Of a stretch of DNA of 64,000 nt, positions 42,801 through 55,413 are shown one piece after another; position 1 is the stretch's first letter, and the number at the start of each line of letters is the position of its first letter. Source of the stretch: Rhodamnia argentea (lineage: Eukaryota > Streptophyta > Magnoliopsida > Myrtales > Myrtaceae); the NCBI RefSeq assembly GCF_020921035.1, contig NC_063155.1, positions 22,809,294 through 22,873,293 of the forward strand, read 5' to 3'. The notes under the pieces were generated by a model. It saw only the letters and a program-made list of their open reading frames with translations, had not been told where the DNA came from and did no database searches. The position numbers and the translations under genes are program-made.

Positions 42801-45800
42801 GGTTGAGGGAGAACCCAACTTTGATGCTGGGCCTCCAGAAGATGGATTAGAGTTTCTTAGGCGAGTCAGGTATATGTTCTTAATCATCTTAGACATTGAA
42901 TAAGTACAGTTCTCTCAACAATGTTTGCTAATTTTCCTCTCCACGTGCTTTCTGTTGCAATTTTCAGTACTATTTAGTTATGTGAGGACAGTGAATGACA
43001 TAAACATTGGTATGGTTGAGAGCGAAGGCTTCGTGGACTATCATGGACTGAGTATTTCACCCTTTCTTTGGTTTTTTTTTGGGCGCCAGGGTGGTGGGGG
43101 GGGAAGTAAATTTCAACTTAAGACATAAATTTTCTTAAAAATATCAGAACTGAGAGGCAGAGAGGCAGATGGTGTTGCTTCAAGACGGGACAAGTTAGAG
43201 AGACAATATCAGTAAGTTCTACAGATGTGAGACAGTGGTTTGTAGATGCTCAGTGAGTAGATGGGATTAGTAGAAGTGCTAACATGCTCATGGTCAGAGG
43301 GCCTATGAAGAGTGCGTGCATAGGTGGTGACCTTGAAGAAGATCGATGTTATGAAATTTAGGACGATATGGTAGCAATGAAGTGCAATGATATGAAATTA
43401 TACTTGGACTCCCATGTTGAGTGATGTTGTGCCCCTGGGTTTGTATTTTACAAGTGTGCGCAGATTGCGAGAGTGAGACATATTTTACTGGATAATCGTA
43501 TGCTAAGATATCTGGTAGGGAAAGGGGTGGTGTTTCGCTCATCGAGAAAGCAACAAAAAAGGGGATTAGTTAGTTTGGTGTGCAGTACCTTTAAACTATC
43601 TTCTACATTCATTATGGAAATTCAGTGGCTCTTTTAGCAGCTTTAAATCAATGTGAATTTAGTCAATTAAAGTAATGGTGTTGTCAGTTTTTTATTTATT
43701 TATTATTTCCTATGATTCCAAAATCCTGAATCCAGTCAAGACCGTACAGTAATTTTTAACCTATCTAACTTCCACATTGAAAGTAAAGGAATATACAATA
43801 ATTTGTCTAAAACCAGCTGACCATTTTACCAGAATGTAGTGGGGTCGATTGGATCATCAAGAGTGATCCTAAAGTTAAGAGTGGGCAAAATTGGAATGAT
43901 GTATCTGGTTTACAGTTTGAATCCAGGTATCATGACCGTTGTAACACTGGATTGATACTTGAGGACCCACCGAAGAGAACTTACAACACTGAAATTTTGT
44001 CAGATTTTTGCCTCCACACTCGCCTTAAATTGATCCTTCTAAACCAGCCTTAATTGATCTTCTAAACCATGTCTCTCCTATCATGACTCTTGTATTATTC
44101 ATTTGAATAATATATGCTAGTTATTGGAGAGCAAGAGATATGGTTGTGCTGTGTCTCTGGATTGGAGAGGCAGATATACTTTGTTGCGTAATGCTCCTCT
44201 TTTTTCAAACATCTGAATGCATCAAGTTAACTCTGTTCACAGCACATTTTAGATTTTACTAACGAGGTTGAGGAATCAATTTAACTGAGAGCATGCTTAT
44301 GGTGGTCATTGTTCGGGCTGATAATAACTAATGGATGGGTGATAGGATTCATTTTGTAGAGTGGCCACTTCCTTTTCATGAGGAATGGAAGAGCTGTTCC
44401 TTTCATATCTTCTTTCACTTCACCGACCTAAGAAAATGCCCATCTGTATTTTGTCTCATCGTGATGCACAAGGCAAACATGAAACGAGCTCCTTTAGGCT
44501 TACCGCAGAAAGTATATATCTTGAGTATGCAGCATGTTGTCCAACCATGTGATCACTTTTTTAGGGACCTCTTTAACAAGTCATGGGGCAGCTTGGCTGT
44601 ATGCACCACTTAGTGCATTTCTGGCTCTTAAATCTCCAGCTTTAAGGTTTGGTGGTAAAATTAATGTCGAGAGGAAGAAACCTAAAGGACTTTGGTGACC
44701 ATCTACTTTCTTGGAGTGTTAGCATAGTTCCATGATGGCCCTTTCTTGTTTTTTCCTATCGGTAGCTACTATATAGTGATATAGAAAGAAGTGAAGAAAG
44801 AAAAGAACAGCAAAGTGCCTTGGCTTGCTGTCCCTTATGAATACTATCATAAGGCCACCATACAAACACGATAGCTCCAACAATGTGCTTGAACTATAAT
44901 CTAGGTTCTCACCATTATTCTTCTAGCATTGCCAAGAATTAGGGTCAGAACAAAGAAAAGGCTTGATATGACCACTGTATGGTTGAAACCTGCTGGCTCA
45001 TACGGCCCATAAATGTGCATGCTGCATTTAAAAGACAAGATACAATGACTACTTCAAGGTGAGAAGGTTTACTTTCCATTGATAATCAAGCTTTGTGTGA
45101 AACTGATGTTGGCGACTTTTGAAGCCAGTTTTATAAAATGATGGCAGCTCGGGCCAATAGTCCCCGCACTTTAGTCTAGCATGGCATGGAAGTACAGATA
45201 ACAATGACTATCTTACAACCTCTCACCCTCCTACTGAACACGACTCATAGTGGCAGCTTCCTGTTCTTTTTGCTTTCTGATGCTGTCTATCCTTCAAATG
45301 GTTTTCACTGCTGATAACTTGAAAGAAGAATTATTAAAGTGTTCTTGCACTAGTCCTGGACCTTTGGCAAGGCTCTGATTATATGTGCATTGTCTTGTCT
45401 TAGGTGGGAAGCCGCACAGATTCCGAATGTGAAGGTGGCTAAGCTTGATGAGAGTAAACTCCACAAAGAACAGAGCACTTACATGCCTGTAATACCTGAG
45501 ATTGCCAAGTGCCCAGAGCATTTGATGCCACTGAAACAATGGGAGGACGCTTTTCTTGAGGATTTTTCAATGTTGAGGCGGGTATGCTCTTTATATCCAT
45601 GTATATATGTGGGGTGCTGATCTTTGTGCTAGCTTGATTCTTAATATGATAGTTTCTGTTCCTGGTGAAGTGTCGATTGAAATGTTGTGCATTCTGATAG
45701 GTGACCACATATTTTTCCATCCCGTGCTCTGTTGTTTGTTAACTGAAAAAAATTGTTCACGGTTGGTTACCTTATTTTACAGGCTTTGTCCGAGAGTATC

Positions 45801-46274
45801 AGTGTTGAAATTTCAGGCAAACTACAACCTTTGATCGAGGTTGTGCAGAAGTACCCTGTTCAACATCCCAAAAGCAATGCTTCGAAAAATTTCGACCATT
45901 GTCAAACTGGTCGGGAGGTTGATGAAGCAGTCGTTAATCCTAGTCGGGAATCTCCTGGCAGTGAAAAAAGTGAAGACCCCACTTTGTCCGCGATACTTGG
46001 GATGGACTCGGTAGCTAGGGTGTCCATGCTCAGAAAACGCATAGACTCAGTGCAGGCCACGAGCCTTCTTTCAAGAAACGATTGTCTGTGGCTCTTTGCT
46101 CTGTGCGCTGCCGTGGACACCCCATTGGATGCCGACACTTGTGCATCTCTACGGAGTTTGCTCCGGAAATGTGCAAGTTTGCGAGCTCAGAAGGCTGAAC
46201 TGGACGACGAAGTTATAATGCTGAATATTCTGGCCACAATTTCTGGCAGGTATTTTGGCCAGTCAGATAACTGA
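39896..46274 (+). CDS. Gemin2/SIP1-type SMN-complex protein (681 aa, four exons)
   Basis: Exons are 39896-41009, 42608-42869, 45404-45581 and 45783-46274. All introns are GT-AG (1598, 2534 and 201 bases) with matching phases (1, 2, 0), giving 682 codons. In this family Gemin2 binds SMN and holds the Sm ring for spliceosomal snRNP assembly. The conserved parts are YSREEMEALRFVNISEQRKLWREI (about residue 304 on), GLEFLRRVRWEAAQIPNVKV spanning the exon 2/3 junction, PEIAKCPEHLMPLKQWEDAF, and a C-terminal helical domain ending RYFGQSDN. The first 270 or so residues are weakly conserved, acidic and Ser-rich, with a basic nuclear-localisation-like run KGPRKKGKRAKRD before the core. Exon 2 adds an acidic EEGGEEDSDDNDE linker. 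Human Gemin2 is 280 aa; longer forms are usual in plants. The gene is convergent with GOT1. Confidence 0.85.
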
Positions 46275-47112
46275 AAGCTTTTCTACTACTGCTATGGCTA
46301 TGCTTTACTCTTCAGTCAAAACTCTAACAATATGTTTAAGCTCGTGTATTGTATTGAGTTTCTGCGAATAGTGTTAGTCTCGCGGTATATGCTACTGCTT
46401 CCCAGGCTTCAATTGAGTCTACTACATCCATTGTTAGGGAACAAATATCTCGATTACAACACGGTTTCCCAGCAAATGGAGCATGAGTTATGAACATTGC
46501 CAAAAACAAAAAACCATCGTTAAACAGCCTAGGGTATATACATCTATATGCACAGCACCGCTTATAAATGGAAAAGGGCCTGACACTTAAATATGCTAAA
46601 GCGGCACACGCACAGAAGTAAAGGAAATCCTCTCGTTCAAACCAGGCACCTCACTTCCGTATATACACAAAACTGCACGAGCTCGCAGAGAGAGAGAGAG
46701 AGAGAGAGAATCAACTTGAAATGAAAATTGACTGTCGGAACAAAGGGGAAAAAACCGAGCAAAGCTAAATTTTGGTATTTGGACAGTGCTATGCAAGGTT
46801 AGTAGTTTACATCTTTTGCAACAAATCTGTTGTTCACTTTTATCTAGGAAAAGAAGCCCAAGGGATGCAGTCAATGATGGTCAACCATCACCACCAAACG
46901 AAGGAAAGAGAAACTACAGATCCCACTAATATCACGTAACCTTTCCTTCTTCCTCTTCTCATTCATATCACTCGAGTCACGACACCTTTTACCAATTGCC
47001 ATTTCCAACGAGAGAGGCAGCAAAAATTTGTCTCCACAAATCCATATGTTACATGGGTGGGCTTAAAGCAGACACAAAAACCAGAAGTATTGCCTGCTCT
47101 GCAAATTCAGAA
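46275..47112. other. 3' intergenic region shared by convergent Gemin2 and GOT1
   Basis: This 838-base gap must hold both 3' UTRs. It contains a (GA)n tract at about 46687-46709. No additional gene. Confidence 0.6.
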
Positions 47113-50100
47113 CTATACGGGCACACGTCTCCCTCGGTAACGATCAAAGAACTGCAAAAACCAAACAGAACAGCATATTAATGGGATGCCATGTATGTCC
47201 CTCATAACCATATTGGAGAGATTTTAATAATGGAATGCTAATTTATGAATGCTCATTAAGTGAAACAAAAGGCACTTTTCCCTTAAATAGATAGATTGAC
47301 TTAGCCCCCAAGTTCAACTGGATAAACAGGAACATCATTACCCTTTCGCCATCAACTTTCTAAAAATCTAAACTTCGGCATTTTCCATAAAATCAAGAAG
47401 ATCGGTTACATGCGAATGTATAAGTATGTTGCCCCTTCCCACCCGGTGCAAACGAAAAGAAGCCATGAAGAAAATGACTTCCACTAGTACATAAAATCAT
47501 GAAACTGACTAGTGGAAAGCAACCTAATTTGGCAATGCAAACCACTTTGCCGATGCAGGATGTTACAAGGAATCTTCTGTTCTTCTCATATACTAAATGC
47601 TACATAAATCGCATCTCTTAAGCGCTTTTACCTAGTCACCTTTTTTTATGTAAAAGGTAAAGCTTATGTATCATTGTTCCATCAAATCTAACGACATAGC
47701 TCGCATGTCATAGCTCAATCTATATTCTCAAATTGGAGCTAAACATTCAAATGGTCGCAGCTGTTCAAATAGAGAGAGTCCACAAAGCCGAGCATCATTT
47801 ACCATGATAGACCCACCATTCACTCAACTGAGCTTTCTAAAGAGATTATTATGATCAATCTTTCTTCATAGTAGATTGAAAGTAGTCATATCATTACATT
47901 TCCGGATGAACAGAAGTCTATGATAGCATCATGCCGAGGCTATATTTGCCTCGCATTCTAAACTTTCAGACCCTGTCCAGAATAACATGAACTGAGTTGG
48001 ACTACCACCAATTTCCAAAATTAAATCCTAGCATTTCCAAAGGACAAAACTGATGATAAATGGAGTTATGCGCATTTAACTTTCCGGCTTCACTGAGTGC
48101 ATGTATGAACATGAAACACCCAGATGCAACCAACTTTTTAGCAAGCCTTGTGTTGAAAATTTTAGGACTGATGAATGTCAGTATAGTTCATCATCCTCAG
48201 CTCATTTTCACAGACTAATTCACCAAAGAACCACAAAAACCATGCCCCAATCTTTATAAGAACAAAAGCACAATCACCAAAACTGCTGCTTGCAATAAAT
48301 CGACCATAGGGACTAAAAACTGAGGAAACAGATAGACATACCGATCTAATGTATGGCTGCTGAATTAACCAACCGAGGATAGGTATCCTTTGCAGAAAAA
48401 CTGCTAGAGTTGGCCAGAAACCACTGCAGACAGAGAGCTAGCTTAATTTAAGTTAAACGGACAGTAATTTTGAGACTACCGACAAATAAAAGGACCAGAC
48501 CTGAAAAGAACAATAAAACCATATGATTCCACAATCATCCCAAGAATGGGCCATCCTATGATGACACAGAAGAAGCCGACACCAAATGAGATTGTTCCCT
48601 GGACATCAAGAAATATAAAATGTCAAACGGAAGATTAAGTGGGGGAGGACGGCTTTATATGCCAAGAGGTTCTGTGAAGTGGAAGACTTGGACCTTGAAG
48701 TTTTGCCTTTTCATAAAGAATTGCATGGTCGACTTTGGTCCTATGGTCAAAGAGACTCCTGATATGAAGAGAATCTGATGGAGAGGGAAAAAGGGCCAGT
48801 TAAATGGAAACCCTACCAAACTAGGACAACAATAACATAATGAAAGATGTGCCACATTACAGAAACTAGGTAAAGAAACTCACATTTCCCATGGCAAGCA
48901 GTCCCTTGTCGAAAAAGAAGATGATTCCCAGGAATGAGAAGAAGATACCAAATCCAGTCAAGCCTAGCCCGATTTCTGATTACAATGAAGAAGTTTTAAT
49001 GACACTGGTGATCAAAGGCACAAATATTAACTGTAAAAGACAGTTTTAGTCTCATGCAAAGAGAAATGCATCTCAAGAGTAACAACTATTAGGTACCAAA
49101 ACAGCAACTTTGTCTGGTAACTTGTAAGTTACAGTCATAGAGTGATAGAACCCCCCCCCTCTCTCTCCCTCTCCCTCTCATGCGTGAGACCAACATCCAC
49201 CTACCATATTTACTTTCTACAGTCAGTTAAACGAGACCAAAATTCCAAAATTGGTTAAACGAAAAAAATAGAAGAAAACTTTTCCACTCCTATAAAAACA
49301 AAGACCATTTAAACTCTTCCACTCCGATAAAAACAAAGACCATTTAAACTCTCGATCTCTCTCCCTCTCAAGGTCGTATTGCTGAATCTGCAGGGGGGGC
49401 AAAGAATAGTAGCTCGGACCATTTCCCAGCGCATTATCAACTGAATTTCCAGATGACACTTGTTCCCTTTTTACTATGATTAGACATAAAAGGTTCTAAT
49501 ATATGATTATCACGGTTTGCTTAATCAACCAGAAACCTACCATATCCCTCCCCACTCATAATTCATAAGCTTACATAGACTAGACATTCATATCCATGAA
49601 AATAACATAAATTACTCCTTTATTTCATAATTAAGGTCAAAACTGAAGCAAGGCTAGATGGAATAGCTTCATCACATTGCACTACAGATACGAATACAGC
49701 ATATAGCATAACTACATCACAAATACTCAAAACAGATCCAGTTTAAATGGAGAGTCCCACATGACTTCATCTGACATTTATTTTTTTGCCAAAAAAGTGA
49801 GAAAAACTATGAGAGCAGCCATTTCAATTGGAGTTTGAGCCGCCAATACTACAAATTTTCACCAAACAGAACCCTATTGCGCAGATATTATCATACAAGG
49901 GTAACCAAAAACTTAAGAAGCGATTCTGTCGACATTAATAGTTTGCATGCACGCACACCCTAAATCTTTGATCTGATTAACAAAAACAGAGTCCCAATCC
50001 TCACTTTTGGTGCCAATTAACTTAACAATCATCTTACATGACAGATATAAATGGCCGAATAGAAAAAAGAGAAACGAAAAATTCAGTAGCAGTAACACGA

Positions 50101-50174
50101 AATAGAAGGAATAACAGCAAAAGGAGAAAGAGATCTCACGGACTTTTGCGGTCATTCATTTCGAACGAAACCAT
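47113..50174 (-). CDS. GOT1: Golgi vesicle transport protein GOT1 (140 aa, six exons)
   Basis: Minus-strand exons in order: 50174-50144, 48975-48884, 48774-48694, 48598-48501, 48423-48342 and 47151-47113 (423 bases in total, phases agree, all GT-AG). The protein begins MVSFEMNDRKKIGLGLTGFG and ends RSFFDRYRGRRVPV, the usual plant length and ends. Four hydrophobic segments lie at about residues 12-32, 34-52, 69-89 and 91-111. The motifs FFFDKGLLAMGN, GPKSTMQFFMKRQNFKG and FWPTLAVFLQRIP are family hallmarks. Got1/Sft2 proteins are small tetraspan membrane proteins of the ER-Golgi system that promote vesicle fusion with Golgi membranes. The first intron (1168 bases) follows a 31-base coding exon. 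The gene is convergent with Gemin2. Confidence 0.95.
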
Positions 50175-50319
50175 CGCGATAGCGAGCTACTGGTGGCGCT
50201 CCACTGCCCAAAAAACAAGCTGGAATTGACAGTAGAAATCCACAAAAGAGGAACTGTCGGATAAGAGCGACCGCAGTAACTCCAAAGCAATGCGCAAAAT
50301 GAGGAGCAAGAACAGGTAC

Positions 50320-50376
50320 CTCGGCGAATCCAAAGCAGGCGAAACCAATCGGAATGGAGATCGCCCAAACACCAAG
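50320..50376 (-). other. possible spliced leader exon of GOT1
   Basis: On the minus strand a good acceptor (TTTCTGCTCGATTCCAG) and donor (GAG|GTACCTG) bracket exactly 57 bases. A further donor (GTTAAAG|GTGAGC) lies upstream near 50587, which suggests a spliced 5' UTR. One frame of the 57 bases reads LGVWAISIPIGFACFGFAE, which is protein-like, but no in-frame ATG connects to it. I therefore treat it as leader rather than coding. Confidence 0.35.
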
Positions 50377-50726
50377 CTGGAATCGAGCAGAAATCAATCA
50401 ATCAACCAAATACGAACTAGAAACAGGTTAATCGAATCGGATCGAATCGAGCGAACGCCGTGTCCCGGTCGGAAAGCCGAGTGGAAAGCCCTAGCTCAAG
50501 CTCGGGGTTGCTCCTGACCGGCGTCCGAAACCCAGACATGAGACATGTATCGGGATGTAGAAAGGACGAAAGAGAGAGGAAGCTCACCTTTAACTGGCAC
50601 GCAGCAGAAGAAGAAGATCGCGGTGAAGAAGAAGAAGAAGAAGAGGAAGAGATCGGTAAAGAAAACGAAGGGAAATGGAGACGAGGGAGAGACTTCGTAG
50701 CTAACGGTTATTCTTTAATTAATAAG

Positions 50727-50729
<3 letters not shown>

Positions 50730-50762
<33 letters not shown>
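50730..50762. repeat. (TA)n microsatellite upstream of GOT1
   Basis: An uninterrupted TA tract of about 16 units beyond the GOT1 leader region, next to a GAA-rich (minus strand CTT) stretch at 50606-50650. Confidence 0.95.
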
Positions 50763-50767
<5 letters not shown>

Positions 50768-51032
50768 CTTTTGAAGATGTCACCGGACGAATGAGAAAAT
50801 TACGTCAGACCAAAAAAAATAAAAAAGAATCAGAAAATTACGCAATATTCCAATTTTTTTTTTTTAAAGTTTTCGTTTCTATATGATATATTGAGAATAG
50901 AGGTTATATTATTCTGACAAATTCAGTTTATATCTACTTTTCTTTTTACCCATTATGTTGTCAATGTAACGAGTTGTATTTTTTTTTCCCCTTTATTTAT
51001 TGATTTCAATGCTACTCTTTTAAGTTGCTAGT

Positions 51033-51380
51033 TTGGCCAAATCTACGATGCCGTCCCCGAACTTTTAATTTATTCAACGCGATACCTTAACTTTAGCTCA
51101 ATGCGCAACATGATCCTTGAATTTTTAATTTGTTTAACCTAGTCCCTAAACAATATGAAAATATATAATATTATCCTCTTGTTAATTCAAGTTCAAGAGC
51201 AACATTGAACATTTTCATTTAGTCCATGGACTAAATTGAATAAGTACAAAAAATCTAAGGATCATATCGAAAAATATTAAAAGTTTAGGAACCACGTCTC
51301 ATATTGAGTTAAAATTCAGAGACCACATTGAATAAATTAAACATTTATGAATCACATTGTACATCTTGCCAAAGTTCAGC
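51033..51380. mobile_element. short inverted-repeat element (MITE-like)
   Basis: The left end 'ttggccaaatctacgatg...aacttttaatttattcaac' is mirrored at the right by 'attgaataaattaaac...tgtacatcttgccaaagttc'. Target duplications are not clear. Confidence 0.5.
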
Positions 51381-52765
51381 CACGTCATTTTTTTCACATT
51401 GCATGTCTTACCAAAGTTCAGCCGTGTCGCTTTAAATATAAATGTCGCCTTAACAAAGTGTTAAGATGAGGCCATAACATTTATTATATCCGAAAGTTAA
51501 ATAACCCACATATTTCACTTTATCTTTCTTTAATGCCGGATGTGAGCTTTGATGAATTCTTTTCAAATAAAGTAGATTTGTTAACTCAAGTTAAACATTA
51601 GGAATCTATGAACTATTATCTGTACGGTATTTAGTATAGTGATATACACTCCATGGGAGAAGAGAAAATATCGCAAAACATATTTCGTATTACTATGCAT
51701 GAAGGACCAACAAGAGTTGGTAAATGTTTGGATCTCAACTTTTAAGTCGTGTAAGACTCTTGATAATAAAAGTTCTTCAATTAAATCCCCTCACGACTCT
51801 TACTTATTCTCAAAGTTTTTTTATTCGAATTTTGCTATCTTAAAATGTCACCAATGATCGTTGACTATCTAATCTAATGGGACATTTCTAGAAAATTGAA
51901 TTGAATTGAAATTGAGAGATTCAAGGAAGAGGAAGATCATATTATTTTTTATGTCGCATCCTATCACATAGGTCAACCAATTATGATTAATATGAGTTTA
52001 ACCATAGTTGTGGAGACAGTGTATGCAAACCGCTTAAAGAAATCGAAAGAGATCTTATGTAAATGTGGTCGATTGATGCGGGGTACTGCATACTTAATCC
52101 GCTCTATAAATTGATATGACAATTTTGAGCTGCTATATAATCCTAATGGATAGCAACGAGCTCTCGTAGTATGCTGGTTGCACGAATTATTTATTGATAT
52201 AAACCTTACAAAGAAGAAAGAGAGTTATATTTAGCTCTTCATGAGCGAGTGGGAGATGTTGGGATGCATGAAAAGATTGTGTATTGCCCATGTAGGCCAT
52301 CCCAACCCCTTATCCAAATTGATAACTGCCAAAGACAGTTATCTTATTTCAAATGCGAAAAAGGATAATTCCCTTTTACATGTCGTCAGTTTTTGGTTTG
52401 TCATTCATTCTATAGAAAACTCAGGAACAGTAAAGGACAAAGAAAAAAGATGATGGTGAAGTTCTACCTTTCTCCCAAACAACGAACCATTGGACACTGT
52501 CTCTTGCTACATCATGGCATCTAATCTATGGAAATCACGGTATGTCCCAAAATGTAATGTACTCGTTTACGATCAGTGATTAAAATTTTATATTGAGCTT
52601 GTTATTTTCATGTAATATGATGCGTACATAAATGGGAATGCGTTCCATTCACTTGGCTATGAAGAGATATTTGTAGCGCCCAAAGATTCTCGAAGGTTTT
52701 ATCATCCTACAAATAATTTATCAACAGCTTATTTCTATCCACAATACATTTGGCATTTATATTTA

Positions 52766-53171
52766 GGGTGCATTTGTTTTACTAAAACTTTCTTAATAAA
52801 GAAAATTATTGTCAAGGAAAATGGTTAGTTTTCATTTGATTTGTGGTTTAAGGAAAGTTATTTCCTTCTTATTGGAAGAGAAAGTCATTTTCTCATAATT
52901 TAAGCTTGTTGTTTACGTTTTTCAAAGATCGATTGGTTTTTCGTCATCCAAATATCGGAAGTTGGAAAATAATTTCCTGAAAGCGATTTATCTTCGAACA
53001 AACGGATCATAAAATCGGATTGAAAACAACAAAGATTAAATTAGGGGAAAACGAATTACTCTTCCGATAAGAAGGAAATCACTTCTCTTGAATTACAAAA
53101 CAAATAAAAATTAATTAATTCGCGGAAAATATTTTCTTCATCGTGAAAGTTTTAAGTAAAATAAACGGACC
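52766..53171. mobile_element. MITE-like element with imperfect terminal inverted repeats
   Basis: The left end GGGTGCATTTGTTTTACTAAA, then 'actttc', is the imperfect inverse of the right end 'gaaagttttaagtaaaataaacggacc'. Sub-terminal GGAAAAT/ATTTTCC words resemble the family at 6619-7597. The target duplication is ambiguous. Confidence 0.6.
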
Positions 53172-54297
53172 ATTTCCATGTCGTCTAGGGGAGGGCGCTT
53201 GGACTTTGACCCTCGAACGTTTTTATGAGTTGGGCCCAACTAAACCGGGTTGGACTCAACCCGACCCATTTCATTTCTGATATGGACTAATTCAAATTGT
53301 GGGTCGAGTGCTGCACATCTCCAACGCCTCATGGACCAGACTGCCCGCCCAATTCGATACCACGTGAATTTGTTGGACCATGAACTTAGTAACCGCTCAC
53401 AAAACTTAAACCCGTTAGTTAAAGGCGGGCTACGTATTAGTGGTTTGACAAATAATAATAATAATAATAATAATAACTATGTGTTAGTGTTCTTTCTTTG
53501 ATGTATTAATGCCACGGCGACTCCTCGGCCGGGACGAGCCCAAGGAGCAGCCCATATCGTTCTCCGGCAAAAAGCGGATCTTTGGATCATATGTACTACT
53601 AGAAATTCGATTGGTGATTAACACTGTGTTCGAATTGCTATTTATGTCGATTCATATCCGAATTGAAGAATTGAATTTATATCTTGCAGAGGAGATTATG
53701 TTCATCCAAACATTCAGCATCAAGGGTGTGCTTGTTTCGGTAGAAGGACTCTTCTGCGAATCGGTTTTTCCGGACTTTAATGTGGTTGCTCTGCTGAAAA
53801 TTAACAAGGAACTAAAAATACATCTACGGTCGAATAAGATATCCACACTTAGACTCCGTCCGTTTGCCAAAAATTGTGACTGTTTTGGAAAATATTTTCT
53901 CGAAAAATGACGATATTTTCCGGTGTTTAGCTAAAACCCGAAAATCAACTGAAAGATATTTTCTGCAATCTGATTTGATTTTCCTTAGGAAAAATTACGA
54001 AAAATGTGTTATTATATTATTATTTTATCGGTCGAAAAAAAAAATGTTTTTATTATCGAGTGATTTTCGAAATAAAAACCCCTCGCTTTGTAACCTGCAA
54101 TGTACATAACCAGCCCTCTCTTCCCGCGAAACTTGGGTCCAAACGGTCCCGTTTTCACTGGCAGCCGCCACGCGCCGCCCTTAAACCCCCAACCAAACAT
54201 CCCCCCAAGAACCACACTTTCTGGCCGTTCCCCTAGAATTTTCTCGCCTCCTTTTCCCCATCACTTTCCCGAGAAAAAAACGCAACCGGCGAATCCA

Positions 54298-55413
54298 ATG
54301 GCCTCCAGATTCGCCCTCCGTCTCCGGCCTCATCTCGTCCGCGCCATCACCTCCGCTCTGGCGCGCTCCTCCCTGTCCATCTCCACCGTCGGATCTCCTC
54401 CCCCAATCCTCCTCTCTCCAATCTCCGATCTCCACGCCATCCCCCGCGACTACCCAAGCTCGATCGCCGCACTCCGGTTCCTCTCCACGGCCCGGCGCGT
54501 CCCGACCCGGGCCAAGCGGGTGGACATCGGAGCCCGAGCCCGCCAGCTCCAGAGCCGGCGGCTCTGGACCTACGCCCTGACTTTCAGCTGCATCGCCGGG
54601 TTCATTGTGATCGTGCTGAACCAGTTTCAGGACCAGTTGGTGTTCTACTTGACTCCGACGGATGCGATGGAGAAGTACTCTGCTAACCCGACGAAGAACA
54701 AGTTTAGATTGGGTGGACTGGTTCTAGAAGGTTCCGTCACGCAGCCTGCTTCCTCCCCGGAAATGGAGTTCGTCATCACTGACTTGATCACTGACATTTT
54801 GGTCAGGTTAGTTGTGATTAATGTTTCGGAGAGTATTGCGATTTTGATTGCTGTCGTCTGCACTTAGAAATGGTTTTATTTTTCTGCAAAGTAAGATGTT
54901 CGTTGTTAAATAGGTCATTTGATGAAAGGCATTGCGGTTGTGGGATATATGACCAGTAAGTTGATCTAAGTGATTTGGAGAAGTCGGTAGGGATCATGAC
55001 TAAGAGTAGAGTAGTTGATTCGGCATAAGGTACTAATTGCATGGTGTTTTATTGTTAAAATGTGTGGTTTGATGAGATGTTTGTTGTTTCGGATTCCATC
55101 AACGTGATTGCGAATTTGTGTTGATGTTGATAACATCAGGTATCGAGGTTCGTTACCAGACTTATTCAGGGAAGGGCACTCCGTGGTGGTCGAAGGGTTT
55201 GTGAAACCATTCCCTGATGAAATAAGGAAGGAGGTGTCTTCCAAGTCGGTGTCGGGGAAAGCAAGAAGTGCAGAATGTTATTTTGCGGCGACGGAGGTTC
55301 TAGCTAAGCACGATGAGAAGTACATGCCCCAGGAGGTCGCTGCTGCGATTGAGAAGAACAAGAAGATGATTGAAGCAGGGGAGAATACAGTTGCGGGAGC
55401 TAAACCCTCATAA
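54298..55413 (+). CDS. CCME: cytochrome c maturation protein CcmE, mitochondrial (260 aa, two exons)
   Basis: Exons 54298-54806 and 55140-55413 give 261 codons; the 333-base GT-AG intron splits an Arg codon. CcmE is the haem chaperone of the plant mitochondrial (system I) cytochrome c pathway. It takes haem from CcmC and passes it to the CcmF lyase complex. Residues 1 to about 65 are Arg/Ser/Ala-rich with no acidic residues in the first 40, as expected of a mitochondrial presequence. A single membrane segment follows at about 89-108 ([19 protein letters not shown]). The OB-fold domain has [12 protein letters not shown] and [17 protein letters not shown]. The haem-binding motif [11 protein letters not shown] places the covalent-haem His at 227 and the conserved Tyr at 231. 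ATG 54298 is chosen over the in-frame ATG at 54100 because only it starts with a targeting-like sequence. Confidence 0.96.

Larger units (their letters stand above)
50763..54297. other. intergenic region between GOT1 and CcmE, with several inverted-repeat elements
   Basis: No supported gene. The frame at 53509-53910 has no recognisable domain and runs into transposon-like DNA. 53840-54010 resembles one end of the 6619-7597 element ('gtccgtttg.c...ggaaaatattttc', 'ttttccggtgtttag') without a matching second end. The last 200 bases before 54298 are CT- and C-rich, fitting the CcmE 5' UTR. Confidence 0.5.

Noticed and set aside
42870-45403. A separate gene inside the large second intron of Gemin2
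   Set aside because: Only short unrelated frames are present (for example 44335-44613), with no recognisable domain or transposon coding region.
50152-50397. 81-aa hydrophobic frame on - overlapping the GOT1 start
   Set aside because: It runs through two splice-site-like sequences and overlaps the GOT1 start codon in another frame. More likely 5' UTR and intron.
54100-54297. Upstream in-frame ATG extending CcmE by 66 residues
   Set aside because: The extension is Pro-rich and unlike a mitochondrial presequence. The ATG at 54298 begins a typical targeting peptide.
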